Assembly: GCA_037957365.1 (NCBI GenBank)
Contig: JARHVA010008408.1
Coordinates: 342,001 to 406,000 of the forward strand
Origin: Torreya grandis
Taxonomy: Eukaryota > Streptophyta > Pinopsida > Cupressales > Taxaceae
Length of the DNA: 64,000 bases
Reading direction: 5' to 3'
The translations under genes were made by a program, and so were the position numbers. Numbering within the stretch: the stretch's first letter is position 1; each line of letters opens with the position of its first letter. Below are positions 1 through 12,707 of the stretch, in pieces. The notes below the pieces were generated by a model. That model was not told where the DNA came from and searched no databases. It was given only the letters and a program-made list of their open reading frames with translations.

Positions 1-567
1 ATCATAACCATTTGACACCTTTTAACTCTAATGGGGTTAATTAACTTACAAAGGTTAGGTTTACACCCATTTCAAGCTCTAAGCACATATAAACTCACCT
101 TGGGTTAAGGTTAGTTTCTAAGCCTATAAATACAAGCCTAGACCTCTTCATTTGGAGAGCTTAGACATAGTAATGTTATAATGTTAGTTTTAGAGCAAGA
201 TTGCATGATAATACTATTATACTACCAAATTCTCAAGCCAAGACATGAAGCTACATCAAGCAAGCATGATCCAAAACATGGTGCCAAAGAGAGAAGGAGC
301 CACACAACTCCATTTGCTAAAGACTTATTGAGCACAAGATGAGAAATCCAATCAAATAAATCTTTTGGAACATTCAAGGAAGGTAATAAAGGTTATTTTT
401 ATTGAATTTTAGTTGTGCTTTTTCAATTGGTTTTCTTCACCATGCTCCTCCCTTTGATCTAAGCAAGGTAGTTTTATGTATGTTAGTGTGTTTGTTTCAA
501 TTTTGATTTCTTTTCATTCTGAATCTAACATATAATCTAACCACCCTTATTATATTCCTTGATCACA
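1..567 (+). mobile_element. 3' part of an LTR related to element 3's LTR; continues left of the window
   Basis: Read in reverse complement, about 130-567 aligns with the LTRs of element 3 (26414-27632 and 33882-35081). Shared landmarks are the stretch rich in AACACACTAAC-type words, the ACCTTCCTT..ATGTTCCA segment and the terminal TGTGA..AAGGAAT. Element 3 lies on minus, so this copy is on plus. It keeps the octamer TATAAATA at 125-132 and ends in CA at 567, about 440 bases downstream, the same spacing as in element 3. No primer-site-like sequence follows 567, so this is a 3' LTR or a solo LTR rather than a 5' LTR. Its left end is outside the window. Confidence 0.6.
125..132 (+). promoter_or_regulatory. 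TATA box of the LTR at the window start
   Basis: The octamer TATAAATA is identical to the one on the minus strand of the element 3 LTR at 34278-34285 and lies at the same distance from the LTR end. Transcription would start roughly 30 bases downstream. This is inferred from position and homology only. Confidence 0.5.
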
Positions 568-2130
568 CCTATTTCTATAATAAGTTTCCCTTTTCTAGTG
601 ATCCCCTAAGGATATAATGATCTAAAAAATATTAAATGATCATATTTTATGATCTCACCATTTCTCAAATATCCTAAGCCATGATCTTGTTTTTCTCAAG
701 CTAATTTCATTCTCTCATCATTTTAATATCATAACCATTCTATCTCATATTATTCATGTTAGTATCCCTAATCATGCCAATCATTTTTTATTCTCAATTT
801 CTTTTCAAACTATAATGGCTTGAAGCCCCAATTGGACTATGTATGTAGAACTAAGATTTTTAAGGTTAGTTTGGCCATATTTTATCCCATGCTCTTGAAA
901 TTTTAAAGTGTATCCTTTATCATGTTGGGAAACCTATTAAATTATATGCTCTCATCATTTTGAAATTTTATATTCCTATGTCTTCTATATAATAATTTAT
1001 CTTTACTTATAATTACATTTGGCCTGAAGTCCATGTTAGAGCTGATGTCCATGGGAATATGTAGGTATCATCCACTTTCTTAATAAATTTGGAGTCATCT
1101 TGACCAATCCCTTCCTATTATTCTATTCCCCTTTGATTATGATTATTTTTTCATACTCTTGGTCTCAAAGAGTAAATCCTTATTATCACACACACTAATT
1201 TTCTAAATGAAATGTTTAATTTCTATTGTTTATATGTTTTTGAATGGAAAATTTACTAATTTTTTAGGTGCCTTAGCTTGTTAAATTTTGCTTCCCACAT
1301 AAATCTTGGTTTCTTAATCAATATGTTTGGATGTGAGTGAATGTATTCAATCTTGATTTCACTAATTATTTGTTTGCTTATTGATATGGTTGTTTGTTAC
1401 ATGAGTGCCTTAATTTAGTAAATTATGTTTTCCACTTAAGCTTTTAATATTCATATCATGATTTTGAGTTGTGAATAATTGTATCTGAATTAGAATTGAT
1501 TAAGTGCATTATATTTTACATTTAAAACTATATTTTCCATATCATGTTTTAAGTTTCATATATTTACATTTTGAATTCAAATTGTTATGCATTTTGACAA
1601 ACAAATGTTATCATAATCCTTATTAAATTATGATGGATGATATCATGTGTAATATAAAATAAAGCTTCAAAATGGTTACCATATCAATTCCATTAATCAT
1701 ATACATGTCTATCTATATTCATCAAAACTAATAAATATCATGATCATTATTTCACTTAAATAAAACAAATTCTACCCTACTTGAGGAAAATTAATTCATC
1801 ACCATTAGAAATAAAAGAATGAAAGCATTAGATCAAATGGTGTAATATTTTCCATGGATTAATCTTATATTCTATTCTATCTTCTTCATCTCTTTTTTGA
1901 GATTCCTTCCATGCTCTTCAGCCCTCCATACCCTTTTAATGTGGAATCATCCCTAAATAATTTCATTCAAATCATATCCTTATTTTTCCATTTAATAAAT
2001 GATACCTATCAATTGGGAATGATGAAATTATAACATCCATTATTTCTTCATCTAATTTTTCATCCACCTTTTTTGGATTATCATTATTTGAGAAGACGTT
2101 ACTTTGCCTAGTGTCTCAAAATGCATTCTT
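568..2130. other. AT-rich stretch without a recognisable gene
   Basis: No frame longer than chance and no retrotransposon motif was seen on either strand. The phrase GGCCTGAAGTCCATG near 1020 and a similar TTGAAGCCCCAATTGGAC near 825 hint at a weak internal repeat. Nothing else can be supported. Confidence 0.4.
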
Positions 2131-2150
2131 AAATAGGGGCAAATGTATAC
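2131..2150 (+). other. Possible polypurine tract and LTR start
   Basis: A purine-rich word, AAATAGGGGCAAA, ends directly before TGTATACAC at 2144. Many plant Gypsy elements have a G-rich polypurine tract ending in CAAA just before an LTR that starts TGTA, so a 3' LTR could begin here and run right. I did not find a matching second LTR or the LTR's other end, so this is a candidate only. Confidence 0.3.
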
Positions 2151-5100
2151 ACTCCATTTTTATCACGTTCATGTCAAAATTGTAAATTAGAATGAATTTA
2201 AATTAGTTTCACAAAATATAATCAATTTATCTAATCAATTATCATTTTATAAATAATCTATCTATTTAATTATCAATTTATCTGTTCAATTCCTTCTTAT
2301 CTGATCAATGTGATAATTTCCCCTTCTCTGTTTAATCACATTATCCTTATCAATTCAGTCTAATAATCAATTCCTCACATTTTATTAATTAAATAATATT
2401 TTATCTATTTAATTAATTACTCTTAAAATTTATAATTTCCCTCTTGTCATCCTCTAAAGGATATCTTCATGTAAAAATGAATCTTGATATCATAAGAATA
2501 TACTCTTGAGATCACATAAATTATTCAAATAATTAGTAATAAAGGGGGATTATTCTCAACCCTTCATATTTATTGAGATGAAGTTCCCACATTTGAGGTC
2601 CATGTGATTTATTATAGAGTATTATCCTCCTTAACAAGATGGAGGGCCAACATTCATTCATCTTTGATATTTACAAGGAGAATCCTCCACTCTTCACCTT
2701 GGAAACTAGATGAAGGGATTATTTTCATATATATTTTATATTTTAAAAGGCCATCTTCTAGACTTCATATTTGTTAATATTAATGGATCACATCGTCGAT
2801 CCATTTTCTTAATCCATGTGCAATCTTGAGGGCCCTTTGATAATAATTCATCTTGATTTCAATATGAAGGGTTCTCCTTGATCCATATTTTGTATAGATA
2901 TGCCTCTTTGAAATAAAATTAGACATGATAGAATTATATGATGAAGTTCTATAAAATCATAAAGTAACTTTGTGCACCAATATTCTACTTCTTTGATCAA
3001 ATCAACTTGGTCCATAACTTTAGCGAAGGTGTCTAACTATAATTTGGCATTGATAAATACTATCTAAATCTAAATTCGAGTTGCATTCCAACAAAGAGAA
3101 GTTAAAATGAGGTTTGTATTATGTTTTTTTGAATCTTTAATAATTTTAGTATTGTTTATTTGTTGATATCATGAGGTTCTAGGTGTGTATTTTTGTAGTT
3201 TCTATCACTTTGTTTTGTGTTCTTGATAACTTTTTGAAAATATAGAGAATTTGCATTCTATCAACACAATATATATGTCTAACCAAGCCATTTATAATCT
3301 ATAATGGATGTAAAAAATGAATTATAATCATTATAATTTTAATATCCAAGTACAATAAAATATTAATCCTAGAGCCAAGCATCACCTAAGTTAAGCTTCA
3401 TACACTTGTAATATTTTTATCGTATCTTGGTATCTCTAGATTTCCCTTATGCCAAAAGTGGGTATTAGAATACATGCAATTACATCATCACTTAAATGGA
3501 ATAAGAGGTTCAAAATATCTCATTTTATTTATTCCATACACTGACTCACATAACTACATGGAGGTCTAGATTTATAAATGCAAGATACATAGTTTACAAT
3601 GATTCTTTTATAATTTCCTAACTCCACATCAATTTGTTATATTTTTTAGTGACAACTAGGTCAAATAGTTATTCATGTATTGTACACAATTTTTACATCA
3701 CATCCATAAAGTGAAAGTATATGTGTAACATGAATATGACATCACATATATGATATGAAAACCATATTGTAACTCTCTTTTAGGAGAAATCTAGCCACAA
3801 GAAGATGAAATTAGCCACCCAGTTTTTCTCTAATTAAATATTTCTAAGAAAAACTTATATACAATCTAATTTTGAATAAATATTGAAAATAATGAGATTA
3901 TATGATGGTTTTTGGGACATGTGCACCTTTCAATACTAGTCACTTTTCATAATGACAAATATCTTTAAAAATGTAATAATAAGAAAAAAATCATTTTTTC
4001 TAGTTTTCACCCTCTTTGTCAAAGTTTCAAAAGTCATTTATCTAAGTTTAGCATATTAAAATTTTCCTATGTGATTTTATTGATTATAATATATCATATT
4101 GAACCTATGTAATGTATTTTACCTTAATTTTATAATTAATTCAATTTTAGGTAAAACTCAAAACTATTTTTAGTGGCTTTTATACTATTAACTTGTTTTT
4201 ATAATCTATATCATTTCATTAAATATGGACATATTCTAGTCCATATTAAAACCTAAAACTATTCTTATTGGATTTTATAGTATCAAATATTAGAATTCTA
4301 TATTGTTATTATTGGATTCCAATTTATAATTTTTTTGCATTAGATATCATACTTTGCAGATTCTAATTTAGTGTTTTCTAGTATTAGATATCAATTTTTT
4401 TTATATTCAAATAGAAGGTTATTATAATCTAGTGTTAAACATATATATTATAATATTTATTTAAATTAGTGAATCAATTCTATGTTTATATTACAAAGCA
4501 TTACTATAATTGATAATTTATTTTGATGTAATTCTTGTCATTTTTTTAATTTATTGGATCAATTGCAAGTTTTGTTATAAAGCATGGGAAAAATTATATT
4601 TATTTTTAATTATTATTTACTTATATACTAATAGTTAAAATTAACTTAGAATACTCCAAGTGTTTACATTCATAACTATAGATGTTGTTTTATTTTCTCA
4701 ATCTCCATACTTTGTTCTGGGTTTTTTTTTTGCCTTGTTCTTATTTGATTTAACTAATTTAAGTTATACCACTATTAGAATATGCTTTCAACACTATGAA
4801 GATAATTTATAGCTTCCTATACTAATATTTACATAATTAACATGTTATAAAGAACCTTTATCCACTTATGAAGATAGTCTAGAGTTACTTGTGTATGTAG
4901 TCTAGAGTTGGTTGTATAGAGTTACTTATGTATATAGTTTGGATTTGGTTATGTGAGTCAAAATTTGCCTATAAATAGTCTATAGATATTTTGTGATTTT
5001 TGAGCCCTATTAATATGGGTTCTAATGTTTGTGTTGTTTATAATTCTAAATGTCTCTAAGAATTCATTTTCTTATTGATTGTCTTATAATATAAAAATAG

Positions 5101-5521
5101 TATCATCCATTTTTTAACCTCCATGCCAATAAAATAATTCAACAATAATAAATAAATCATCTAAAATTATGTCAAAAAAGGAGGCCACATCCTTAATAAT
5201 TTCCAATTTTCCATATAGAATGAAAGTATAGTAGGCTAGGTCAGTTATCAAGCCAACATACATACGAACACTTCCTATCAAGAGATGTGTTTTAAAAATT
5301 ATGAACCACCATTATGAAGGAGTGAGGTGGATTATTTTCATAAAGACAAAGGCATAGAATATCCCAAGCCTATTTCATATAGTTTAAAATATTCCATTCC
5401 AAAACCATCTATCTATTTATCTCAGTTTTGTTGGCATAGTGTTAGTGGGGGGAGAAAAAGAGTGATTAGATCCTATCTCATGGTCTAAAGTTTATGGACA
5501 AAATAATGTCTAGAAAAAGTT
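2151..5521. other. AT-rich stretch without a recognisable gene; small repeat at 4860-4960
   Basis: No coding region is visible. Within it, 4860-4960 holds a few imperfect copies of a roughly 30-35 base phrase built on GTCTAGAGTTACTTGTGTAT. If an LTR starts at 2144, its body lies in the first part of this stretch. Confidence 0.4.
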
Positions 5522-6720
5522 ATGATGGGGGTTCTCAAGGAATTAATTATATGGATTGAAAATCATGATTCTAAATTTTTTAGGGACTTCATCATTAAAT
5601 GGAATAAGCATATGGTGGTGATGTGGGGAACTAAGATTATAGTCATGGAAGAATTCATAGGTGAGGCCATGGGTATGAATGTGAGGGGGAAAAGGATTAA
5701 AAAGTTTAGAATAAAAATTAGGAACTCCTCCAGTGCTTCTTCTACACAAAAAAGTGTATGAAAATAGATAATAAGGGTTTCCCCCAATCAGATCTCCCAT
5801 GGTAATGGCTGGAGCTATACCTCTGGGTGATGAAATACCTGACTCTAAAGGGTAAGTATACCTTAATTTTATCTCACCATTTTATATTATTAAACAATTT
5901 ATAAGTTTATAATATTATCCTATCATTTTTTTGTTAAAGTCATTAGAATGCATAACGTTTGCCCACCAAGTTAATGAGTCTAACCTCATTCTGCATCAAG
6001 GGTTTACTGCTATTAGTTAAACATGGTCAAACATTACAAGGGAGGTAGGCACCCTTAGGGGGATCCTCCACCAAAGATGACTCTTCAGAGGAGGACCCCA
6101 CCTCATGTTCCCACTACCCATCTATCATCACCCCCTAATTTAACATGATTAAAACCTTCACTGAAGACCTTCTACTAAAGCTATTTGTTTCCAAGCCCAA
6201 ACTAGTCTTTCTAGATGATGGAAAGTCTATGGAGGACATAAAGAGGGTAAAATTACTTCTATCTAATGAATTGAAAAATAATGAGTAGCTTGATAATTTT
6301 AACATTAGGGTGTAGGAAGCCAGATTGAACCTAACTAGCCTTATCCAAGAATCTAATTCCTTACATGGGCAAGTAGACTAGATTGTTTATTATTTTTTCC
6401 ACTCCATCAAGATAAACTAGACCCTTGTTAAGAAACCATTGAAGGTTATGGATACCCACCACTTGATATCCCCATCATGACCCCTATCAAGAAAACCCCT
6501 CTATAGGTACATGGATAGAAAAGGCCATGAATGATCCTCCCAGGTGATGGTGTTAAAGGATTTGGAAATAAGATGAAATAAAAAGTTTCCAAGATCAAGT
6601 TGGGATTAATATAAAATATATCTGAGGAGGAGAAGGAAACATTAGAGGACCCCCCTCCTAATCTATTTTTATATTATTCTATTTCACTTCTTACGAGACT
6701 CTATAGATAATTTTGTGTTG
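5522..6720 (+). pseudogene. Broken ORF resembling a plant transposon-associated protein
   Basis: A 79-codon open frame (5522-5758) contains a phrase of the type W-G-T-K-x5-E-E-F-I-G-E-A-x-G. This resembles the N-terminal region of poorly characterised plant transposon proteins, where a phrase of the kind 'sEefIaeatGl' recurs. After a gap, another frame about 6170-6480 reads as a charged, probably helical segment with Q/E/L periodicity, broken mainly by TAG codons. A hydrophobic tail follows near 6680-6790. Order (N-terminal domain, helical region, hydrophobic tail) and plus orientation are consistent with one decayed gene. I cannot name the family, and there is no sign of function. Confidence 0.35.
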
Positions 6721-9640
6721 TTCAGCCTTGATTTCTTGTTACTTTTTTGTATAATACTTTTTTGGTTCCTAGATCCTTTTAAAACAAGGTTATTTACCTG
6801 ATAAAATAAAAAAATCATCTTATTTTATTTTATCATTACTTATTTTTAAAATTAACCACAAATATCTATGTAATATTTAGTGTGTAAAAAATAAGTAAAA
6901 TATAAATGTACAAATATCCATGTATCAATTTTAATATAATATATTAATAAATTCAATATATTTATATTTTTTCTTACATATTTTACACATAGTAACATTA
7001 CCTATATTTCATGCATTAAGTAATTGTCTTTGTATAAATAATTATTAATTGTCTTTGTGATCATATAATTACCCTTATCATTATGAATATTTTTCTTGAA
7101 AGAGCCATCAATTAGAAATGTATTGATTAATTTATTTTATAGACCCCTACTATGTTTCCTTCAAAATATTTATTTCATAAATATTTTATAAAACAACAAA
7201 ATTACAAAATAATAATTTTATGAATCAAAAGGTATGATAAATTTTATACTAAACCACTTATTTGTATAGGTTACCGAAATAAACAAAGTTATAACTTTAT
7301 ATGGTAAATACAATGTAAAACAATGCAATTATATAACTCAGTTAAATTTATTTATTTTAAATTTATAGGTTATCTTAAATAAAATCAACTCAATAAAAAT
7401 TAATACTAGTTTTTTTGTATGTTTCCAAAGAGTGACACATGTTTGTGTGTGGAATAACATGTTCTAATTATGCACATAAGTGTGTGAATATTTATCTATC
7501 AGAATGTAGTGTGGCATAAAATTTATAACTTGAAGGTAATCCAAATAAAGGACATCTTGTTTATTGTAATAAAATCATGTTTTCTCATTTATGAACAATA
7601 TAATTTATATTCCATGTACATGTGTATACTTATCTAGAACCAAGTGTATGTTTTTAATATGTATATAAGCACAATATTTTTTTTATTCTATTAAAAAAAT
7701 ATATGACTATCCCACAATTCAATATTTTTTAGCCTTTTGAACTAACATGAAATAATTAAGCACTTTTGAGTACAAATAAGTAAACTATCACCCAATATCA
7801 AAATGCATTTTCAATCCTTAATAAATCAAGACTAAATTGTGGAAGATATATTTGTAACATGATTTGGAAAAATTAGGGTTCCTTTGTATTGACCTAAATT
7901 TGGTAGTCTTAGAACTCTAAACAACAGTTTATCCACTCCCAACACCAATAATTTTTTTCAACACAAAAAATATCTAAATATATGATAGAAATAAATTATT
8001 TTTAATGTTGTTTTAGTAATTTTCATAAACTAAGGATAATTTATTTTGAAACAACAAAACAAGACTGTGATCTTAATAAAGATAAAAAATTATGTATAGA
8101 TAAAAAGCAAATTAGGAAAAAAATTTCATTGAAAGTCCAAATAAATACATCAAAACTTATTATTATAGATTTGATAATCAAATATTCAATTTTCACACTG
8201 AAAGTATAAATTTAAACATCTAATTGGTATTTTACATTATAGACAAAGTAGTAAAACAATTTGAATGAATGTTTGTCTATCATTATATATAATTGTTAAT
8301 TAAATATTAAAAATTTAATCTATTGTCTATCATATGTCATAAAACCTTAATCATTACTTATACAAGTAGAATAATCTAAAAATAGGTTAAGATGTTTTAG
8401 AAACTTTATCACATCCTCTTAAATCCTAATTAAGGTTAGTTGTGTAAATAATGTCATAATCAAGCATTTATCCTTTTTGAATTCTTGATCTTGAGAGACC
8501 TTTCTGGATTAGAAAACATTATCATCAGTGATACCTTTCTTGAAATAATCAAATATAATATTGTTTAAAACATTATAATAACATTGAGCATCAAAACAAA
8601 TTCTATCTAATTTATTAATACAAGTTTCATCTTTTTAATGACATTGCTCTACTCTCAAATAAAATAAATGGCACTTCTCCATTTTAGCTTATTGTAGTTA
8701 TTTTCTTATAATTTTTGAATTTTTATCTATATTAGAGGAAGTCAAAAAAGTAATTTAAAATTGCAAAAATATAATAGTTAGAAAATGGGTCACCATTACT
8801 CTTAGTTGAAAGTGTTTGTTATTTACCTAGAAGGTTTATTTATTTTTTGAAATAAATTTATGTATTAACATCCCATTTGAATTGAGAATAAGCAAGCATT
8901 TTTTGGAAGCCATTTCAGAAAATAATAATATTGAGAGTCAAAAATAATTGAAAATATAAAAATAAAATGAGATAATTATTAATTAGTTTTAAATATTAGC
9001 TACTTGGGATATAAATGTTTCAATCAATGGTTTTTTATTTTATTTACCTATTATTTCCATCACCACCAGTTTTTTAGCTTGTTGATGATCCTTTGGGTCT
9101 TTAGTAATTTCAACATCTTATTTAATAGAGACACATGATTGTGTTGAGTTTGAAGTTGGCATGTTTACTTGGGCTATTTATTTAGTTATACACATCCTTA
9201 ATTTTAATGGTTCAATCAATTTTAATAAATAATCAAATAATGGAAACAATATTATTGATAATATAAATACATTATGGGACTATTTTTTAAGAGTAATTTG
9301 CATTTAGTTTTAGGGTTTCACCTTACATCCCCATCAAAGAATTGTAGTAATTTTTTAACAACCTCTTCTAATTTATATTTTCAATTATGCATATTACTAA
9401 AGATATTTTTAAATTTGTTATTATTTCAATGCATTTGACCCACCATAAATAATTAGAATAAGGGATGAATTTTTAATACATCTATTAATCATATGATCCA
9501 AAAATTCATTGATATCTAAAATTCAAATGGATGCTCTGATAGAGAAAACCCATATTTTTTGCTCACACAATATCCAAGGGATCTATATGTGACCAATCAA
9601 ATTTTGTGGCCACCTCTTCATCAATTTTTGTTTTTTTTAC
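6721..9640. other. AT-rich stretch without a recognisable gene
   Basis: No retroelement domain was recognised on either strand. On minus, about 8440-8680 reads as an open-looking Cys/Lys/Asp-rich stretch broken by TAA and TAG codons, for which I have no family. If element B continued leftwards its RT and integrase would lie here on minus, but I see no RT or integrase motif, so those parts are lost or too diverged to read. Confidence 0.4.
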
Positions 9641-9789
9641 ATTGTGAATTATATATATGCCATAAATCACAAAGAATCCATTAAAATCACTTTTTTATTC
9701 ATAATTTTGTAACATCTTTCAAAAATGTTTTCATTAATGTTTTTAACACTTTACATGTAGTTTCTTCATTTATGGTAATGTATAGATGT

Positions 9790-10272
9790 TGAATGCATTG
9801 AATTATTCTATTAGGTTCCACACTTTGTCATGTTACTTAGAAAGATTATTGTAATTAAAATAATAATGGATTTTGATTTGTTTGATCATAAGTCATAAAT
9901 CCCCAAGAACTTTCAGTTCTTTACCTTCTTCCTTAGTGTAAATTGGAGGCCATACACTAATGATTCATACTTAGACACACTATATATGTGATAAATTTAC
10001 AATTGGAAGGATTCTATATATGACCTCACTCTTGGGTTAATGAGCTCAATTCTAGAACTACACCCACTCTTAAACTTAGATCCATCAAACTTCAAGGTCC
10101 ATACATGATCATCAATAGTACGCAGTGGATTCTTAAATGTAGGTGTTATTGCAATGTTAACTTCTTTAATATTTTCTCCTTCCATTGATAGGATTTCCCT
10201 TTGATATTTTACTAACATTAAAATTCTAGATTGGTCTTCAGTAGTATACATGGGCATTGGATTATCTAACAT
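9790..10272 (-). pseudogene. RNase H-like domain remnant of element B (upstream-of-RT type)
   Basis: The first 91 codons on minus (10272-10000) end in a segment W-T-L-K-F-D-G-S-K-F-K-S-G, the typical start of a retroelement RNase H domain with its first catalytic Asp (F-D-G-S-K). Past a stop or frameshift, about 9990-9790 gives S-K-Y-E-S-L-V-Y-G-L (position of the catalytic Glu), then V-L-G-I-Y-D-L, and further V-W-N-L-I-E-x-F-N-A-F-N-I. The last phrase is near identical to W-D-L-I-E-I-F-E-A-F-N-I of element 1 (about 18930-18955). In element 1 this domain lies upstream of RT, and the gag-to-RNase-H order here agrees. Confidence 0.6.
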
Positions 10273-10273
10273 G

Positions 10274-10360
10274 GATGTAGATGAAATTTTGCACCCTTTG
10301 ATCAGAAGCTAGTATACTTAGATGTAGATGAAATTTTGCACCCTTTGATCAGAAGCTAGT
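10274..10360. repeat. Perfect 40-bp direct duplication
   Basis: A 40-base unit beginning GATGTAGATGAAATTTTGC occurs at 10274-10313 and again at 10321-10360 with no mismatch, separated by 7 bases (period 47). It sits just upstream (in minus sense) of the RNase H-like remnant of element B. The perfect identity, in DNA otherwise full of decay, suggests a recent slippage or repair duplication. Confidence 0.9.
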
Positions 10361-11416
10361 TTCATATTAATATGGTTGAGTTCACCAACTACCTTGACCT
10401 TTGAATTTTATAGTTTAACTACCTTTCTATTTTATTTTGTAGCTATCAATTCTAGCTTCTAGAAAATTTCATAAGGCATTGCATTCCCTAAAGTACTTGA
10501 ATCCACCAAATAATTGTGTATATTTCTACCAAAAATTATAATCATAAGAAGAAAATGAGGGTTTTAAATTTTATATTTATAAATAAAAACATGATCATCA
10601 TTTATATTATTAGCTTCTTTCCTCCTAGGAGAAAATAATTATTTTAACAAGTCCTTACAGTTAAACATCTAGAGTAATTCAAACATTGTTATGTTGGCCT
10701 TAGTCTTTTTAAAGTACTCTACAATGTTATATTATAATTTATTTTTATCTAATGAATTTTTAGCTTATGGAGAGGGAACATTGTTCATGGGTTAATAAGA
10801 GTTAGAGGGTTCTTTAGGTGGGAAAGGGTTATTACTTGATTTTTCATCAAGTCAGGCTTAAATGTTATTTGAAGGATTAAATGTAGTTAAAGGACTATAC
10901 AACTTACTCCTCAGCTAATAGTTATTCCCATTTGGAAGTATTTGAAAGCATGGACATCCTCTAAGTTATCCTTGAGTTAATTATCACTTTCAAATGGGAA
11001 CTCATAGGTATCCAAGACCATAATAGTACTTGGGTTATCCCCACTTGGACCTAGTTTATTATCATTAGGTATAGGAACTATTTTAATATTATTCATTTCC
11101 TTTTGTAATATGTTTGAGGCCAATGTGAACTAAGAACAATCTATCTCCACATAGTCCATTGTATTATGTAGTCTACACTAAATGACTAAGTATAGGTCTA
11201 CTATGTTCACTGAGTTGAGGTGTAATTACTATTATAGTTGAGGTTTTCAAGGAGATTAGGCATATTTCAATTATTAGGCATAGTGTTCCATTGCCTATTA
11301 GTCCTTTGTAAGTTATAATTCTTATTTTGAGGTGGTTTATGTATAGTTTGGTTGGTGTTTTTAGTCACCTATCTTCATAAACTAACCCTATCATTAGTCA
11401 ATCTCTAGACCATTTT
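10361..11416 (-). pseudogene. Spacer between gag and RNase H of element B (protease region expected, not readable)
   Basis: By position this should hold the gag C-terminus and protease of element B. The minus-strand reading is fragmented by many stops, and I could not recognise an active-site D-S/T-G motif. No other gene is visible. Confidence 0.35.
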
Positions 11417-11659
11417 CTATAAATTAGCTACCTCAAGGTTCACAATGTCTCTTTGGTTACTTCTTATTTGAGGTAGTGTATTAGCCACCAGTGTAGTAGC
11501 ATTTAAAAATGTAGAGATAACTTTATTATTATTATAAGTAACATAGCCATTTAAGTTGGGCATTCCATCAACATTTTTATAGGCCACAAGAATAATTTTT
11601 TGGCTTTTAAGTTGTGACAAAACATGGTTTAGAAGAACATAAATTTGATTTTTAGGCAT
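11417..11659 (-). pseudogene. Short gag C-terminal remnant of element B
   Basis: An 80-codon open frame with Asn/Gln/Leu-rich composition lies directly downstream (minus sense) of the recognisable gag core. It may be the low-complexity gag tail that follows the core in element 1 (about 17090-17330), which is also Asn-rich. Assignment is by position; there is no zinc knuckle. It could be a chance frame. Confidence 0.35.
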
Positions 11660-11949
11660 ATGGTTGAAGGGAATTAGATTTTATTACTATATTTATACTT
11701 GAATAAATATACCCTAGGATTGGATTCATTAAAGAAGTGTTTTGCATAAGGGATTGGTTGTTCATGCAAACCTAGTTATAGATACCCAATTATCTTAATG
11801 AGGGGGAAAGACGAGCACCATATCCATGAGGTAATTTTTTTTTGATACTAATAGATTCATTTTAAGCTAAAGATAAAGACATGAGTGTTTTTGAGGTCCT
11901 CATAAGGAACATAGAAGTCATGGGTTATAGATCTCTAAAATAGGTTTGT

Positions 11950-12404
11950 ATATTAGAAATATTTGTTTGTTTATATGGGTCTTTCAACCTTTTTTACATC
12001 TTGTGAAACCAAGTATTTTAAATACTCATGGGATCATTGGATTCCATATGCGTAGATTCAAATTGGTGGTATATTAGGATAGGGTCTATCAGTATCCTAA
12101 AATGGTTAATGAACACAGTTTTAAGTTCATCCTAAGAGGTAATGGACCCATATAGGATATCTAAATACCAATCATACATTAATTCATATAAGTTGTAATA
12201 GAATAATCTATAGGAAACATATTCATGTTGAGCCTAAGTTATGATTAACGAACACTTGAAGGTTTAAATATGTTCCTTTACTATCTTGAACCCACCATGG
12301 ACATAGCTTGGACATAATTTATTTAGGTTATTAGGGAGGTCATGGACAAGTATTGTGATAGTCAAAGGAAAAATACCTCCTCTTAACCAAGTAGGATTGG
12401 CCAT
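11950..12404 (-). pseudogene. gag: gag (retrotransposon capsid) remnant of element B
   Basis: From a minus-strand ATG at 12404 the frame reads as a Gypsy gag core. There is a L-P-N-N-L-N-K-L-C-P-S-Y segment, a K-E-H-I-x-T-F-K phrase (the EEHI..F signature), a R-L-F-Y-x-N-L segment, then F-I-N-H-F and M-x-K-R-L-K-D-P. The same phrases occur in the same order in the gag of element 1 (16560-17000). Interruptions are mostly TAG. Gag would form the virus-like particle that packages element RNA in the cytoplasm; this copy is dead. Confidence 0.65.
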
Positions 12405-12684
12405 TTATGTTATTTAAGGGACCAAATGGGATTATGGAAAGGAACACTAGTAGTAGGAGATCTACTGTATAAATAAATTTATCTAGTTTTATACTTTCCT
12501 TTATAAATTCTAGTTATTATATTTCTTGAGATCTATAATAGCTCAAATTCACCCTCAATGGACTTTGACCTTGTGATAAATATTTTATTTTCAAAATTTA
12601 TAAACATGGAACATTCAATCAATGAAAAACTTGTAAAATGTTAACATAATTAGTCATGAATATCAAAGAGCACTTCATTCAAGC

Positions 12685-12707
12685 CCTCTTTCTAGTGCCA
12701 ATATATT
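12685..12707 (-). other. Primer-binding-site-like sequence of element B
   Basis: On minus, TTGGCACTAGAAAGAGGG starts just after ACA that would end an LTR at 12708. The same word, TGGCACTATAAAGAGGG, follows the 5' LTR of element 1 at 16295-16311. Shared sequence and position point to the tRNA primer site of one retroelement lineage. I did not assign the tRNA. Confidence 0.5.

Larger units (their letters stand above)
9650..12707 (-). mobile_element. Element B: decayed minus-strand Ty3/Gypsy element, internal part
   Basis: Reading leftwards from a primer-site-like sequence at 12685-12707, the minus strand shows a gag remnant, a gag/protease spacer and an RNase H-like remnant, in the same order as in element 1. 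The gag is of the same family as element 1's. No RT or integrase can be read further left, and its left LTR was not found. Many frameshifts and stops make it clearly inactive. Confidence 0.6.

Noticed and set aside
5543..5800. 85- and 74-codon minus frames
   Set aside because: Shadows of the plus-strand frame at 5522, which has the family-like motif.
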